From Diogma glabrata (taxonomy: Eukaryota; Arthropoda; Insecta; Diptera; Cylindrotomidae), in contig OY856186.1 of NCBI GenBank assembly GCA_963693315.1, forward strand, positions 367,591,859 through 367,655,858: DNA of 64,000 nt, given 5' to 3'. Each line of letters begins with the position of its first letter. Position 1 is the first letter of the stretch. Made by a program: the position numbers and the translations under genes. The notes below the pieces were generated by a model, which saw nothing but the letters and a program-made list of their open reading frames with translations, had not been told where the DNA came from and did no database searches. Below, piece by piece: positions 35,101-46,676 of this stretch.

Positions 35101-37581
35101 TCAAAGAATAATTTATCGATCATTACAGGACAGAAAAAAGGAGATGCTGACTGCATTCATTCTAAAAACTTCACTAAAAACAGAACTAGTCAGAGCATCA
35201 AGCCCAAATCCAAAAGATAAAGTGTTTCATACTCTATAGACAAAGACAGCCAGGCATAATTGATAGGAACAGGTTCTTAAAAACTAAAAAAATCTGGATG
35301 CCAAAGTTTTGAAACGAGTAAGTCTCTAGAAGTCTTTATTTCTGCGCCAAGTGAAATAATTGGAATTTTATATAAAAATAAACTGGAATCCTGACTGAGA
35401 AATCTTTTATTTTTAGCCAAAAACTTATATCAATACAACAGTTTAATGTTGAATGCAAAAAAAATAAATGATTTAACACAAAGAAAATACAATAAAATAT
35501 TAATTTAATACATATGCTGGATGATCCATGTAAATTATGAGTCCATCATCATGACTTTGATTGTTATATTTCCCTTTATGATTTTTCTTATATTGAAACC
35601 TACAGCATCATATCTTTACCTATAGCATCATATGGGACTATCTGTCTAAACGCAATAATATCAGAAAACATTGTTCTACCTGAATATTAAAGACCAACTA
35701 ATGACAATCCTATTTCTACATAATTTTAATGGCCAACGCGGCTAATACGCGGTATGGCAAAACAACCAACATGCTCATAATTAAAAATAACTAAGAATAA
35801 TAATTTGTAATAAATCAAAAAATGTTGAAATTTGTATTTCTATTTGCTTTATTATTTTTTTAGATTGTTGCCAGTTACAATCTTACTACACACAAACCTA
35901 ATAAAAGTGGCACAAAAACCTGATTTAAAAAAAAACATATTATCTTTACAAACTTAATTTTGACTTATAATTAGTTAAACAATTTAGATTAAATTTGTGA
36001 CACAATAACACTACTGATCACCATCTTAACTTTTTGATTAAAATTTACATAATCGCCTCTATCAAACAAATGATCTAGTATAAATAGTCAAATTCTGTAT
36101 TTACTTTTTCATTCTTTATTGTACTCTGCATCGCACACCAATTAAAAATTTCCCCATAACATATCAAATATAATACAAGCCAACCATTTCCATATATCAT
36201 CTTAATAAACGATTTCTCTACAACTACAGATAAAAATGTTGGCATACCACAAATTTGAACAGCCGTATTATATCTACATATAATACTATGACTAAGCTTA
36301 CAAACAAAAATCTTCATTATTTATGTAGACAGAAACATATTATATTATTAATTAATATTGACGTGTTAATATTAATTAATATTTTAGTGTGACGCAACAA
36401 AGCAATTAACTGAGAAAATGTTAAAACATGATTGACTGAGTTGTAGCACACATAAATGTTTGTTTGAATTTTAAGGTCGGAATCGAAATAAATTAGCAAA
36501 TCATTAGCGAATTTGTTTAAACATGGATATTCTTAATTTAAAGTAAAATTCGAAGGACAAACATACGTGTATTCCACGAGAACACTTCAAATCCTTTCCC
36601 TGGACGCATTAGTTTTTAGTAAATATAAAACTGTACACGCCATATCTGGAACGAATTATCTATGAGAAGTTTTATGAATAAGTGGGAGCCGTTGGATTGG
36701 AAAATATGATGTTGTTGCAAGCTAAATGTCGTTTTTGTCCACTAAAGTTGTTATTATAGAAAAGAAGACTTTTCACTATATCTAGAATTTAGTTGGACTT
36801 ATAGAATTATGAAAACAATTATTTTTATTTAAATTACAAGCCAATGAGTTGCCAAAATTTGCAATACCAACAAAGGATTTAAAATTTTATTCATATTGGT
36901 TTGTAGTTATGCACATGACTTATTTTGTACTTTCAGTTTTAAAAAATACTTAGAGCAAATCTTTGGCGACGTGATATTCTTTAATTTTTGCGGAAGTTCT
37001 ATTATAATTTGTGTATCAGGATTTCAGATAACGGTAATAAGTAGTCTGAAGCTTGAGATTTACAATATACTAATAAAATATTATATATTTTCAGACTATA
37101 ACTGGATATAATTTTGTAAAATTTTTCTTGTTTTTATTATGTTTTCTAATTGAATTATTTCTCTTAAATTCCTACGGTGAACAACTGATTGAAAATGTAA
37201 GTAGTTGACACATATAATTCATAATCCAATCTGCAAACTAATAAACATTTTTATTATTGTACTCGTCTTAGAGCTTAGATGTTGAAAGAGAGCTATATAG
37301 TAGTTTATGGTATAAAGCCAGTCTAAAATGTCAAAAAATGTTAATTTATGTATTGCATAGAGCACAACGTCCGTGTGGATTATCAGCACTGAAGTTTTGG
37401 GTTGTGTCGATGAGGAGTTTTAGTAAGGTTTGTAACCTTAATTAATTTAATATTGTGAGCTTTATTTTATAATAAATATAATCGTTTTCAGATTTTAAGC
37501 TCAGCTTGGTCATACTTTACTTTACTGAAAACAGTTTATAAAGATCTTCCAAAACATAGTAGCCAAAAACATGGCTTGTAG
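22818..37581 (+). CDS. Insect odorant receptor (7tm_6 family), seven exons
   Basis: Exons 22818-23168, 32677-32952, 33016-33215, 36937-37033, 37095-37196, 37272-37427 and 37492-37581 join in frame to 423 codons, a normal length for the family. All introns are GT-AG (9508, 63, 3721, 61, 75 and 64 bp). The start sits in ACAATGG, a good insect context. Family marks: 'LLLLSVGIRPCQEF' near the N-terminus, 'RQVPYNIWFPFD' in the large loop, 'GFDCIYC' after TM4, 'IIICVSGFQ' in TM5, and 'RAQRPCGLSALKFW...FSKILSSAWSYFTLLKTVY' at the C-terminus. These receptors sit in the dendritic membrane of olfactory neurons and form odour-gated cation channels with the co-receptor Orco (established). The fly Or85b-like group is the nearest pattern I recall, not strong enough for a name. 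No stop or frameshift seen. Confidence 0.92.
23169..24639. other. Start of intron 1, mostly unrecognised
   Basis: Non-coding intron sequence. It includes one copy of a short dispersed repeat at about 23711-23790. The stretch 24000-24640 may be 3' tail of the antisense LINE that follows, but nothing specific was recognised. Confidence 0.45.
23711..23790 (+). repeat. Short dispersed repeat copy (empty-site copy)
   Basis: 'tatactaacgataacc' followed by 'aagtttcaagaaaatcggaa', 'atggtcaggttcac' and 'gcgtcgtttt' resembles 56078-56160 (same strand) and 48225-48310 (opposite strand). It shows the undisturbed site into which the 54721-56077 palindrome inserted in another copy. Confidence 0.7.
24640..26000 (-). 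pseudogene. RNase H-bearing LINE fossil, antisense in intron 1
   Basis: Reading the minus strand downward: about 25990-25930 'EEHGASGMVQRGI' (end of palm), 25825-25775 a worn PQGGVLSP-type box with stops, 25760-25700 'FNCLGYVNNIVVIATGK', which is the YADD catalytic box with both Asp residues lost (YVNN), 25640-25600 'LNLSKTKLVLFTKKAS', 25509-25180 'NIWGGNPGILRWKYTMILKT', 'LEKLQRLGCICIT', then 24740-24660 'ILSDSRAAVKALSSYTIT', the RNase H 'SDSQAA-KAL' motif. An RNase H domain after RT points to the I/R1/LOA-type group. Dead: stops, frameshifts and catalytic loss. Confidence 0.72.
24666..24871 (-). repeat. 103-bp tandem duplication in the LINE RNase H region
   Basis: 24666-24768 and 24769-24871 are identical except for one base (agtcTgtg versus agtcAgtg). 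The duplication is far younger than the decay of the LINE around it. Confidence 0.95.
26001..27778. other. Intron 1 middle, unrecognised
   Basis: Several open frames occur, none recognised: minus 26221-26487 (Ala/Glu-rich), plus 26821-27084, and minus 27341-27598, which has a 'KYCAKH...KCQVCATK' Cys pattern that could be a worn transposase zinc motif. GC content is a little higher at 25900-27000, as in transposon-derived coding DNA, and this may include the 5' part of the antisense LINE. Confidence 0.35.
27771..27778 (+). repeat. 8-bp target-site duplication, left (CTAAGTAC)
   Basis: Identical to 29443-29450. Confidence 0.88.
28150..28200. repeat. Short tandem duplication inside the hAT element
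   Basis: 'gcctagtcagggaaagtgtt' occurs twice about 32 bp apart. Confidence 0.8.
29004..29181. repeat. Foldback inside the hAT element
   Basis: Arms of about 75 bp are inverted complements: 'actcgactcaatttcgagac' at 29004 pairs with its complement ending at 29181, and 'tttataaatgc' pairs with 'gcatttataaa' at the axis. It is probably a small element nested in the larger one. Confidence 0.85.
29443..29450 (+). repeat. 8-bp target-site duplication, right (CTAAGTAC)
   Basis: Exact copy of 27771-27778. Confidence 0.88.
29577..31165 (-). mobile_element. Insect 'GGTTCCGT'-type dispersed repeat
   Basis: On the minus strand it starts 'tttttagggttccgttt', contains 'gggtatcatatgaaaggg' near 30925, and ends with 'ggaactcttgacgagcgaa' and 'ttcgcacttgtctgac'. 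From memory these phrases match, in the same order, a very abundant non-coding repeat of lepidopteran and some other arthropod genomes (family assignment from recall, not searched). A further piece of the same text is at about 33600-33660. The middle is expanded by tandem units. Confidence 0.6.
29935..30640 (-). repeat. ~270-300-bp tandem units in intron 1
   Basis: The phrase 'aataactcaaaaact' recurs at about 29943 (variant), 30213 and 30509, each followed by 'gcaaaattctaaaa'-like text and 'gggtcaaa...tttttttaccc'. A fourth, worn unit is near 30820. The array is nested in the larger dispersed repeat. Confidence 0.8.
31166..32676. other. End of intron 1, no gene recognised
   Basis: AT-rich. 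Open frames at 31678-31875 and 32457-32690 do not fit the receptor reading frame or any family known to me. A tRNA-like scrap is listed separately. Confidence 0.45.
32160..32240 (-). repeat. tRNA-like fragment, possible SINE head
   Basis: On the minus strand, 'tgtggatatcgtgctcgact', a short anticodon-arm-like stretch, and then 'gagttcaactcctgg', which fits a polymerase III B box (GTTCAANTCC). The acceptor stem does not pair and the A box is weak, so it is not a working tRNA. It could be a decayed tRNA gene or a tRNA-derived SINE head. Confidence 0.35.
32677..33215 (+). CDS. Odorant receptor exons 2 and 3 (residues 118-276)
   Basis: Exon 2 (32677-32952) follows TTTCTAG and holds TM3 ('FAFLNIIMVMAFNFLP'), the long extracellular loop with 'PYNIWFPFD', and most of TM4. 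A 63-bp intron (GTGAGT...TTAAG) leads to exon 3 (33016-33215), which starts 'GFDCIYCITVAHLCMHYKLL' and runs to 'CIEEHIMLI', ending two bases into a codon at GA/GTAAGT. The split codon is completed by exon 4 as Asp. Confidence 0.9.
33216..36936. other. Intron 3 of the odorant receptor
   Basis: 3.7 kb of mostly unrecognised AT-rich DNA. Minus-strand frames at 33342-33617 and 36075-36317 have no known relatives. 33600-33660 repeats text found at 31020-31100. 34780-34930 resembles 54002-54120 ('ggggtg-gtgaaaca', then 'ttcttcgacttta' and 'cctattctttg'), a further dispersed repeat family. Confidence 0.5.
36937..37581 (+). CDS. Odorant receptor exons 4-7 (residues 276-423)
   Basis: Four small exons separated by introns of 61, 75 and 64 bp. 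Exon 4 carries TM5 ('FFNFCGSSIIICVSGFQIT'), exon 5 TM6 and the 'NSYGEQLIEN' turn, exon 6 the cytoplasmic segment and 'RAQRPCGLSALKF', the most conserved part of the superfamily, and exon 7 TM7's end with 'SSAWSYFTLLKTVY' and a 10-residue tail to TAG. All junctions keep frame. Confidence 0.92.
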
Positions 37582-37647
37582 ATTTTTTTTTGTTAAAATA
37601 AGAAGACAATATTAGAGTTGATTATTTGTTGTTGTAGAAAGAATCAA

Positions 37648-37653
37648 ATAAAA
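37648..37653 (+). terminator. AATAAA polyadenylation signal
   Basis: Canonical signal 67 bases after the odorant receptor stop codon, in an AT-rich 3' untranslated region. Confidence 0.6.
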
Positions 37654-38549
37654 TCTAAGTGTTTTTATTTTCTTCATTACCTTGTATAGGTTTGCTCCTT
37701 AAACATTCTAGAAAAACTACGGTTTACAATATTTTTTATTATTAAAGGTTTCTATTTTTAATAGTTGAATGCATAATTGACTTAGCAAACGAAGAAACAC
37801 ATTTTGGAAATTTAAATCGAACCTAGAGCACGCCAACTAGAGACTCAAATTAACTCCTGAATAGTTTATCCCTAAATAATATAATTTAATACAAACCTTA
37901 CCATGTAGATGGCGTGTTTCAGTTTAGATTTAAATTTGTTTTATAAATATTTTGATGTGTAACATTCAGTTTTTCTATTTAGTTTTACTATTTGGAAAAA
38001 TAAAAAATATTTTTTATTTGCATTTGTTATGTGTACATATTTCGGTTATTTTATTTTTAAAAAATTGAATGTTTTATTGTATCCGTGTTGTAGTTGATGA
38101 GCAGGTGCTAGAGATAAAAGAAAAAATCTAAAATTAGCATTTGTATATATTTGCTATCAAGTAAACCCAACTAAAATTTCCTAGTTAAGGTTTATTTTTA
38201 CCGCTGCCATTACTGTTTCCAAAAATAGAGCACTTTTATTCTTGCAACGCTAAATACATCGTACTAATATTAAAATGACTCTAATCTCGTTTAGTTTAGA
38301 ATATTATGAACAGAAAAAGGAATTTTTTGAAATCATGAAGCAAAGAGGATTAAATTCAACAGAATTAATCTTTGTGTTAGAATCCTGTGTGTTAATTTTT
38401 ATTCATATTTCTTAAATTTAATTCATTTTATTCATATAATTTGCATTTTCTAAATTATTGAGAGTTGAAATGATTTGTTAACTTAAAAATAAGTGATGGA
38501 GACGTGAGGGTGTCCTTGTATCAACCCCCTTAGACAGTACCAAGTAAGT
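37654..38549. other. No gene recognised
   Basis: AT-rich DNA downstream of the receptor gene; no coding similarity seen. Confidence 0.45.
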
Positions 38550-38741
38550 TTATCTTTCTTTTGTGATGATAAACTGATTTTTATGCATGGCTTTAAATAA
38601 AATATGAAATCTACCTAAAAAGATAGACAAGACAACTTGGAACAGTCTGAAGCAATCCTGAATAAGCGAACTAATTGTGTCGATGCCGGTCAAAATGATA
38701 AAACAAATTGGCGCCGAAACAATGACCATAATGAGAAACAA
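38550..38741 (-). pseudogene. Possible odorant-receptor first-exon relic
   Basis: A 63-codon minus-strand frame reads a hydrophobic helix ('LIMVIVSAPICFIIL'), 'TGIDTISSLIQDCFRLFQVV', a second helix, and 'FHILFKAMHKNQFI'. This layout (TM1, a short loop, 'FR-FQ', TM2, then a basic 'K-MHKN' turn) is that of a fly odorant receptor N-terminal exon. No family-diagnostic residue is present, the frame stops soon after, and no later exons were found downstream on this strand. It may be a truncated relative of the intact gene 1 kb away on the other strand, or chance. Confidence 0.3.
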
Positions 38742-39739
38742 GTTTTGAAAATTGTTTGTTTGAACTGATTTTTTCTGTTATACCAAGGCTTTTTAATCAA
38801 ATTTGTTTTTGATTAGATTTCATTAATTCTTGTACTCTGTTTTGGTCAGTTTACTCCAATATGGTACTGTCGCGATTCAATCCTTTTGATACCACCTCCA
38901 TATTTAGAAAAAATTCAACGCGGTATAAAGGTCAATGATTTTTGCTTCTCTGTTTCCACCACAAACCTGTTGTAAAGGATTCTACTATTTTTCTATCCTT
39001 GCAAAAGGATTAGTTTACTATTTTTTTTTTTATAAACCTCAACTTAAGCCCAAAATTGTTTCCTGTTTTTCTGCTGAATCAACAATTCGTATTCGTTTTC
39101 ATCCGTAGATGTTCCATATACGAACGTAGGCTTATCAACAAGTGTCCCTTACATGTATTAATTTCAACATTTCTTTTAATTTTGTAGTCGAGTTTCAACA
39201 ACAATAGAATAGTTTATTAGTTTTGTCTTTAAATTGTTTCCTATCACATGACCGTGATTAGTTCAGCAAGCTTCTTCTTCCGGCCAACAGTCAACATGAG
39301 ATGACATAGCCCCAAAACACGCTTCTGACAACATGTAGTTATAGTGCACTATTTGTCAGAGTATAGTACGCAGTGAAGATGTAAAGCTGATGATGAGGGA
39401 AATATAAAGACAATTTGCAAGCCTCGTGCCAGCTCACAAACAGTAGAAATTCGGTTAAATATTGAGTTACGAGTGTGTCGCTAGATCCCAGATTTTATAC
39501 CTGTTCCTGCACATCAACTACCCATCTTCGAGTCAACGACATTTTGCTCCACCAAACCAACCGCTCACCACGTAAGCACAGAAGAGTACTTACATCAATT
39601 TATTAGGACGATCTTGAAAGAACGAATCCAGCTCTTGAAATCATTCAATGAGTTATTAATATACTTGAGATAATATCACGACTTTACTTCTATGCCACGT
39701 AATTACAGCCTGACCTCACGAATACATAATGTATCCATT
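38742..39739. other. No gene recognised
   Basis: The right part (39400 onward) may be the upstream, fully decayed part of the Gypsy gag that follows; nothing specific could be read. Confidence 0.4.
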
Positions 39740-40130
39740 GTTTCAAATTCAATTCAATTCAGGATCATCAGCGACTGGAATGTGACCTTCAATGGTAAAA
39801 GCAATGGTATCGAACCTCCGAAGCACACCTTGGATGACGTGAGGGGATTTGTATGGAGCTGAATTTGGAGATCGAGACGCCGATGTAGAAATCATGGACA
39901 GAATCTGTGCGTGCTTATAAAAACAACCTACGAAAATATTTTTTGTGTTCTTTGATATCATACTCTGTCTGAGTGATAAACTGTTGAGCATCTTGACCAA
40001 CAACTTAAAAATTTAGATCCGGAAACAACTCTTATATGTTTATGTGGGATCCGTTGAGCATCGCCGTGAATTATGTCGACATCGACATCGCGAAAATTAC
40101 CAGAGCAACTAGGAAACTTAGCATTTAAGT
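39740..40130 (+). pseudogene. Ty3/Gypsy gag remnant
   Basis: Across frames, 39765-39795 reads 'ISDWNVTFNG', the start of a retrotransposon gag core (family: W-V-FDG), and 39985-40105 reads 'LLSILTNNLK', 'IRKQLLYVYVGSVEHRRELC' and 'RENY', matching the end of the capsid domain in this group (LR-NL-PEIR-QLLY--I-S---LRELCR-RE). Several stops and frameshifts lie between. No zinc knuckle, pol or LTRs adjoin it; a LINE begins 250 bp downstream. It is a capsid-gene fossil. Confidence 0.62.
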
Positions 40131-40373
40131 AGAGTATTTAAGATATTACTATAACCGAAGCCAAAAAATAATAAAATAAATAATGATAAAAACAAATAAC
40201 GAAAAAAATAATTAAACACAAAATAAACAAAATAATTTTTATTCCATAATCAGCTCAAGCAAAAGCATATTTTATTATATACAAAAACCGTCAGCAAATA
40301 ATTTTTTCTGCGATTAAACGTCACTTATGATACAGTTTTTAGTCATTCAATGTAGAACGTTTCATTAGTGTTC

Positions 40374-40385
40374 ATTTATTATGAT
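40374..40385 (+). repeat. 12-bp target-site duplication, left
   Basis: ATTTATTATGAT, repeated exactly at 43636-43647. Confidence 0.9.
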
Positions 40386-43300
40386 TGGGTATGATGGGGT
40401 GTGTGAAATAGATAAGCTCCTCGTGCTGCACCCTGGATTACGCAAATAGTCTATTTCAACTTGGTAGCCAAACATTTCATTTCGAACTCTTGGCTGTGAT
40501 ACAAAAAAAAAAAACAAAAAAAAAAAAAAAATTGAAGGCATAAGCAAGTCAAAAACTGAACATTTACAAAGATTATTAAAAGATTACGACATCGACGTTA
40601 TAATTCTGCAAGAAACGCATGCAGCAGATGAAGCGCAACTTACCTCTAGAGGAAACATTGTTGGTTACAAATTAATTAGTGCTATTTACCATCAATCATA
40701 TGGATCTGCCACGTATGTTAAGTCAGAAATCCTGAACTGCACGCACGTACTTACACAGACGGACATCGATATACATCTTATTGTTGTTGATATATCGGAC
40801 ACGAAAATTGTAAACGTATACAAGCCTCCAAATACAGGATGGCCAGCTGCTACTCTACCATTATTTTATCATCCAGCAATATATGCTGGTGACTTCAATA
40901 GCCATCACACTCAGTGGTCCTACTCAAATAATAATACCAATGGCGTGCAACTGACCGACTGGGCGGATGATAACAACATGTTCCTGGTATATGATGCGAA
41001 AGACTTGAAAACCTTTAGATCTGCAAGATGGCGACGTGATTACAATCCCGACCTCTGTTTTTCCACAAAAAACGAACAACGTAACCCTATTCCAATATCT
41101 AGGGCTGTCTTACAAGGTTTTCCACGCTCTCAACATCGTCCAGTAATTCTTGAGGTAGGAATCCAAATTCCACTCGTTAACTCTACTCCTCAACCTAGAT
41201 GGAATTTTAACAAAGCTGATTGGGATAAATATAGGATGAAGTTGGATGCAGTGATTCGCTGGATCCAACCCATTCCTAAAAATTACGATAGATTTGTTGG
41301 AGCCATCATCTCAACTGCAAAGAAATGCATCCCAAGAGGCTTTCGTGAAGAATATATTCCTGGCTGGAGTAAAGAGAGCGATATATTATATGAGGAGTAC
41401 CTTAGTAGTGGTGAGGCAGACGTGGCTGATGACTTAATATACTCACTGGACGCCGCGAGAAATCAAAAGTGGATTAACGCTGTCGAAAACATTGATTTTT
41501 CCCATTCAAGCAGGGAAGCATGGAGTCTCCTTCGGAAACTGGGTGGCTCAAACTCAATTACTCGTGCTAACAATGAAATAAATCCAGAGGACATCGCAAA
41601 TCACATAGTAAATATGTCTCGTGCTTCTATAAATCGCCTTCATAAGAGAACAATTAAACGCAAATTAAGAGAAATGAAGCGCAATTGCTCGTCTCCATCG
41701 AAGTATGCGAACTCTTTTAGTAGCGAAGAACTAGAATCAGCTCTGTCCCAAACAAAAAACGGAAAAGCAGCTGGCTACGATGGCATTTTTCCAGAATTTC
41801 TTAAGAATGCTGGAAAAAATGTAAAACAGAATGTCGAATGTCCTAGAAACCGGCAACCTACCAAAACATTTTAAGACTAAGAAAGTGATAGCGATACTTA
41901 AGCCAGGTAAACCATCCAATGAACCAGGAAGCTATCGCCCGATTGCCCTTTTGAGCACCTGCTATAAATTGCTAGAACGGCTCATATACAATCGTATCGC
42001 ACCGATATTGAATGACCAGATCCCAGTCGAACAAGCTGGTTTTCGTCCCAATCGCAGTTGCACTGACCAACTGCTCGCTCTAACATCCTATATCGAAGCT
42101 GGGTATCAAAAACAACTAAAAACAGGCGCAGTATTCATCGATCTTACTGCAGCATATGACACGGTCTGGCGAATTGGGATTATATATAAGCTGTTCAATG
42201 CAATACCTTGTAGCACCATCTCGCGTTTAATTAACAACATGCTGAGTAATCGTGTATTCAAAGTTCATCTAAATAATTCCTGCAGTAGGTCTAAAATGCT
42301 TAACAATGGTTTACCACAGGGTGCCGTCCTGGCGCCATTACTTTTTAATCTGTACATCCATGACATTCCTGACACAACATCAAAGAAATTTGGTTACGCT
42401 GATGATTGGACCCTGGCCACTCAAAATAAAGACATGGGTGTTTTGGAGGATTTGCTCTCAACTGACCTAGCGATAATGAATGACTATTTTCGAACGTGGA
42501 GTTTATTTCCCAATCTAAGTAAAACCGAGAGCTCCTGTTTCCACTTAAACAACAAACTGGCAAAACACGAACTATCAGTGTTATTTAACGGCACTGTCAT
42601 TAAATACAATCAACAGCCAAAGTACCTGGGCATTACTCTCGATAGAACTCTTTCTTTTAAACTCCACCTAGAAAATACGTCACAAAAACTTAAAACGAGA
42701 AACAATATATTGCACAAACTGGCAGGCTCTACATGGGGTGCTACTCCAGCTACCCTCCGAACAACTGCTCTAAGTCTGGTTTACTCAGTGGCTGAGTATG
42801 GCGCACCAGTCTGGTTGAATAGCACACATACTCAAAAAGTTGACTGCCAGCTGCATGCTACGATGCGTACTATAAGTGGTACTATCAGATCCACCCCTTT
42901 ACCTTGGCTCCCTGTGTTAAGCAATATCGCTCCACCTGCACTTAGACGCTCGCATGCTCTCATGCGTGAACATAAAAAGGTAACCAACAACACCACGTTA
43001 CCCTTGCACGAATAGTACGGTGACCACACTCGTTGTCGATTGAAGTCAAGAAAGCCTCCACATAAAACTGCCAGCAACCTGCTGGCAACTGATTTTAATA
43101 TCTTGGATGCCTGGGACACCTCCTGGCAACATTACAACACAACTGGCCTTTCTATTACTAACCCGACTTCTACCCAACCTGGTTTCGATCTGCCACGTCA
43201 TACCTGGACTACATTAAACCGAATAAGAACGAATCATGGACGTTGTGCTGATTCTTTCTACAAGTGGGGCATTTCAGAGTCCCCTGAGTGTGACTGCGGC

Positions 43301-43635
43301 GCTCCACAACAAACTATAAAACACATTGCAACTGTGTGTCCAATTCGACGTTACAATGGCAACATCTCAGACATCCATTTGGCAACTCCCGATGTAGTAG
43401 CGTGGATAGACTCGCTCGATGTAAACATCTAATGTTCAAATGTACTGCCCAATGTTCAAATATTTTACTTTTTAATTTACTTAAAAGACACGCAATCAAA
43501 TCGATTGTAAGTTCATTTAATGTGTATCCATGTATTGTTTTAGGTAGATTTCGTAGAAGAGTCTACCTATTTTTAAGTTTAATTTTTTAATGTGTCACAA
43601 AAAAACCATACGCTAAATAAAAAAATAAAATAAAA
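40386..43635 (+). mobile_element. LINE (non-LTR retrotransposon), 3.25 kb with target duplication
   Basis: Bounded by an exact 12-bp duplication. It starts with about 145 bp of leader ('tgggtatgatggggtgtgtg'), then an A-rich tract (40502-40530), the endonuclease-RT frame, and a 200-bp 3' untranslated region ending in an A-rich tail of 'aaataaaa' type. No ORF1 is present. Either it is 5'-truncated, with the A-rich tract part of the sequence, or it is a single-ORF type. Confidence 0.88.
40531..43432 (+). pseudogene. LINE endonuclease-reverse transcriptase ORF, two lesions
   Basis: The AP endonuclease runs in frame from 40531: 'VIILQETHAADEAQL', 'YAGDFNSHHTQW', 'SQHRPVIL' (usually S-D-H; here Gln replaces Asp). 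It reaches a frameshift near 41830, where 'KNVKQ' should join 'MSNVLETGNLP'. The reverse transcriptase continues in the next frame: 'GSYRPIALLSTCYKLLERLI', 'FIDLTAAYDTVW', 'NGLPQGAVLAPLLFNLYIHD', catalytic 'GYADDWTLAT', 'YLGITLDRTLSFKLHL'. A TAG at 43013-43015 then breaks the frame, which otherwise continues to 43432 with the Cys-rich 'ECDCGAPQQTIKHIATVCP' tail. Only these two lesions are needed to explain its loss. Common arthropod Jockey/CR1-like type. Confidence 0.88.
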
Positions 43636-43647
43636 ATTTATTATGAT
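43636..43647 (+). repeat. 12-bp target-site duplication, right
   Basis: Exact copy of 40374-40385. Confidence 0.9.
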
Positions 43648-46676
<3,029 letters not shown>

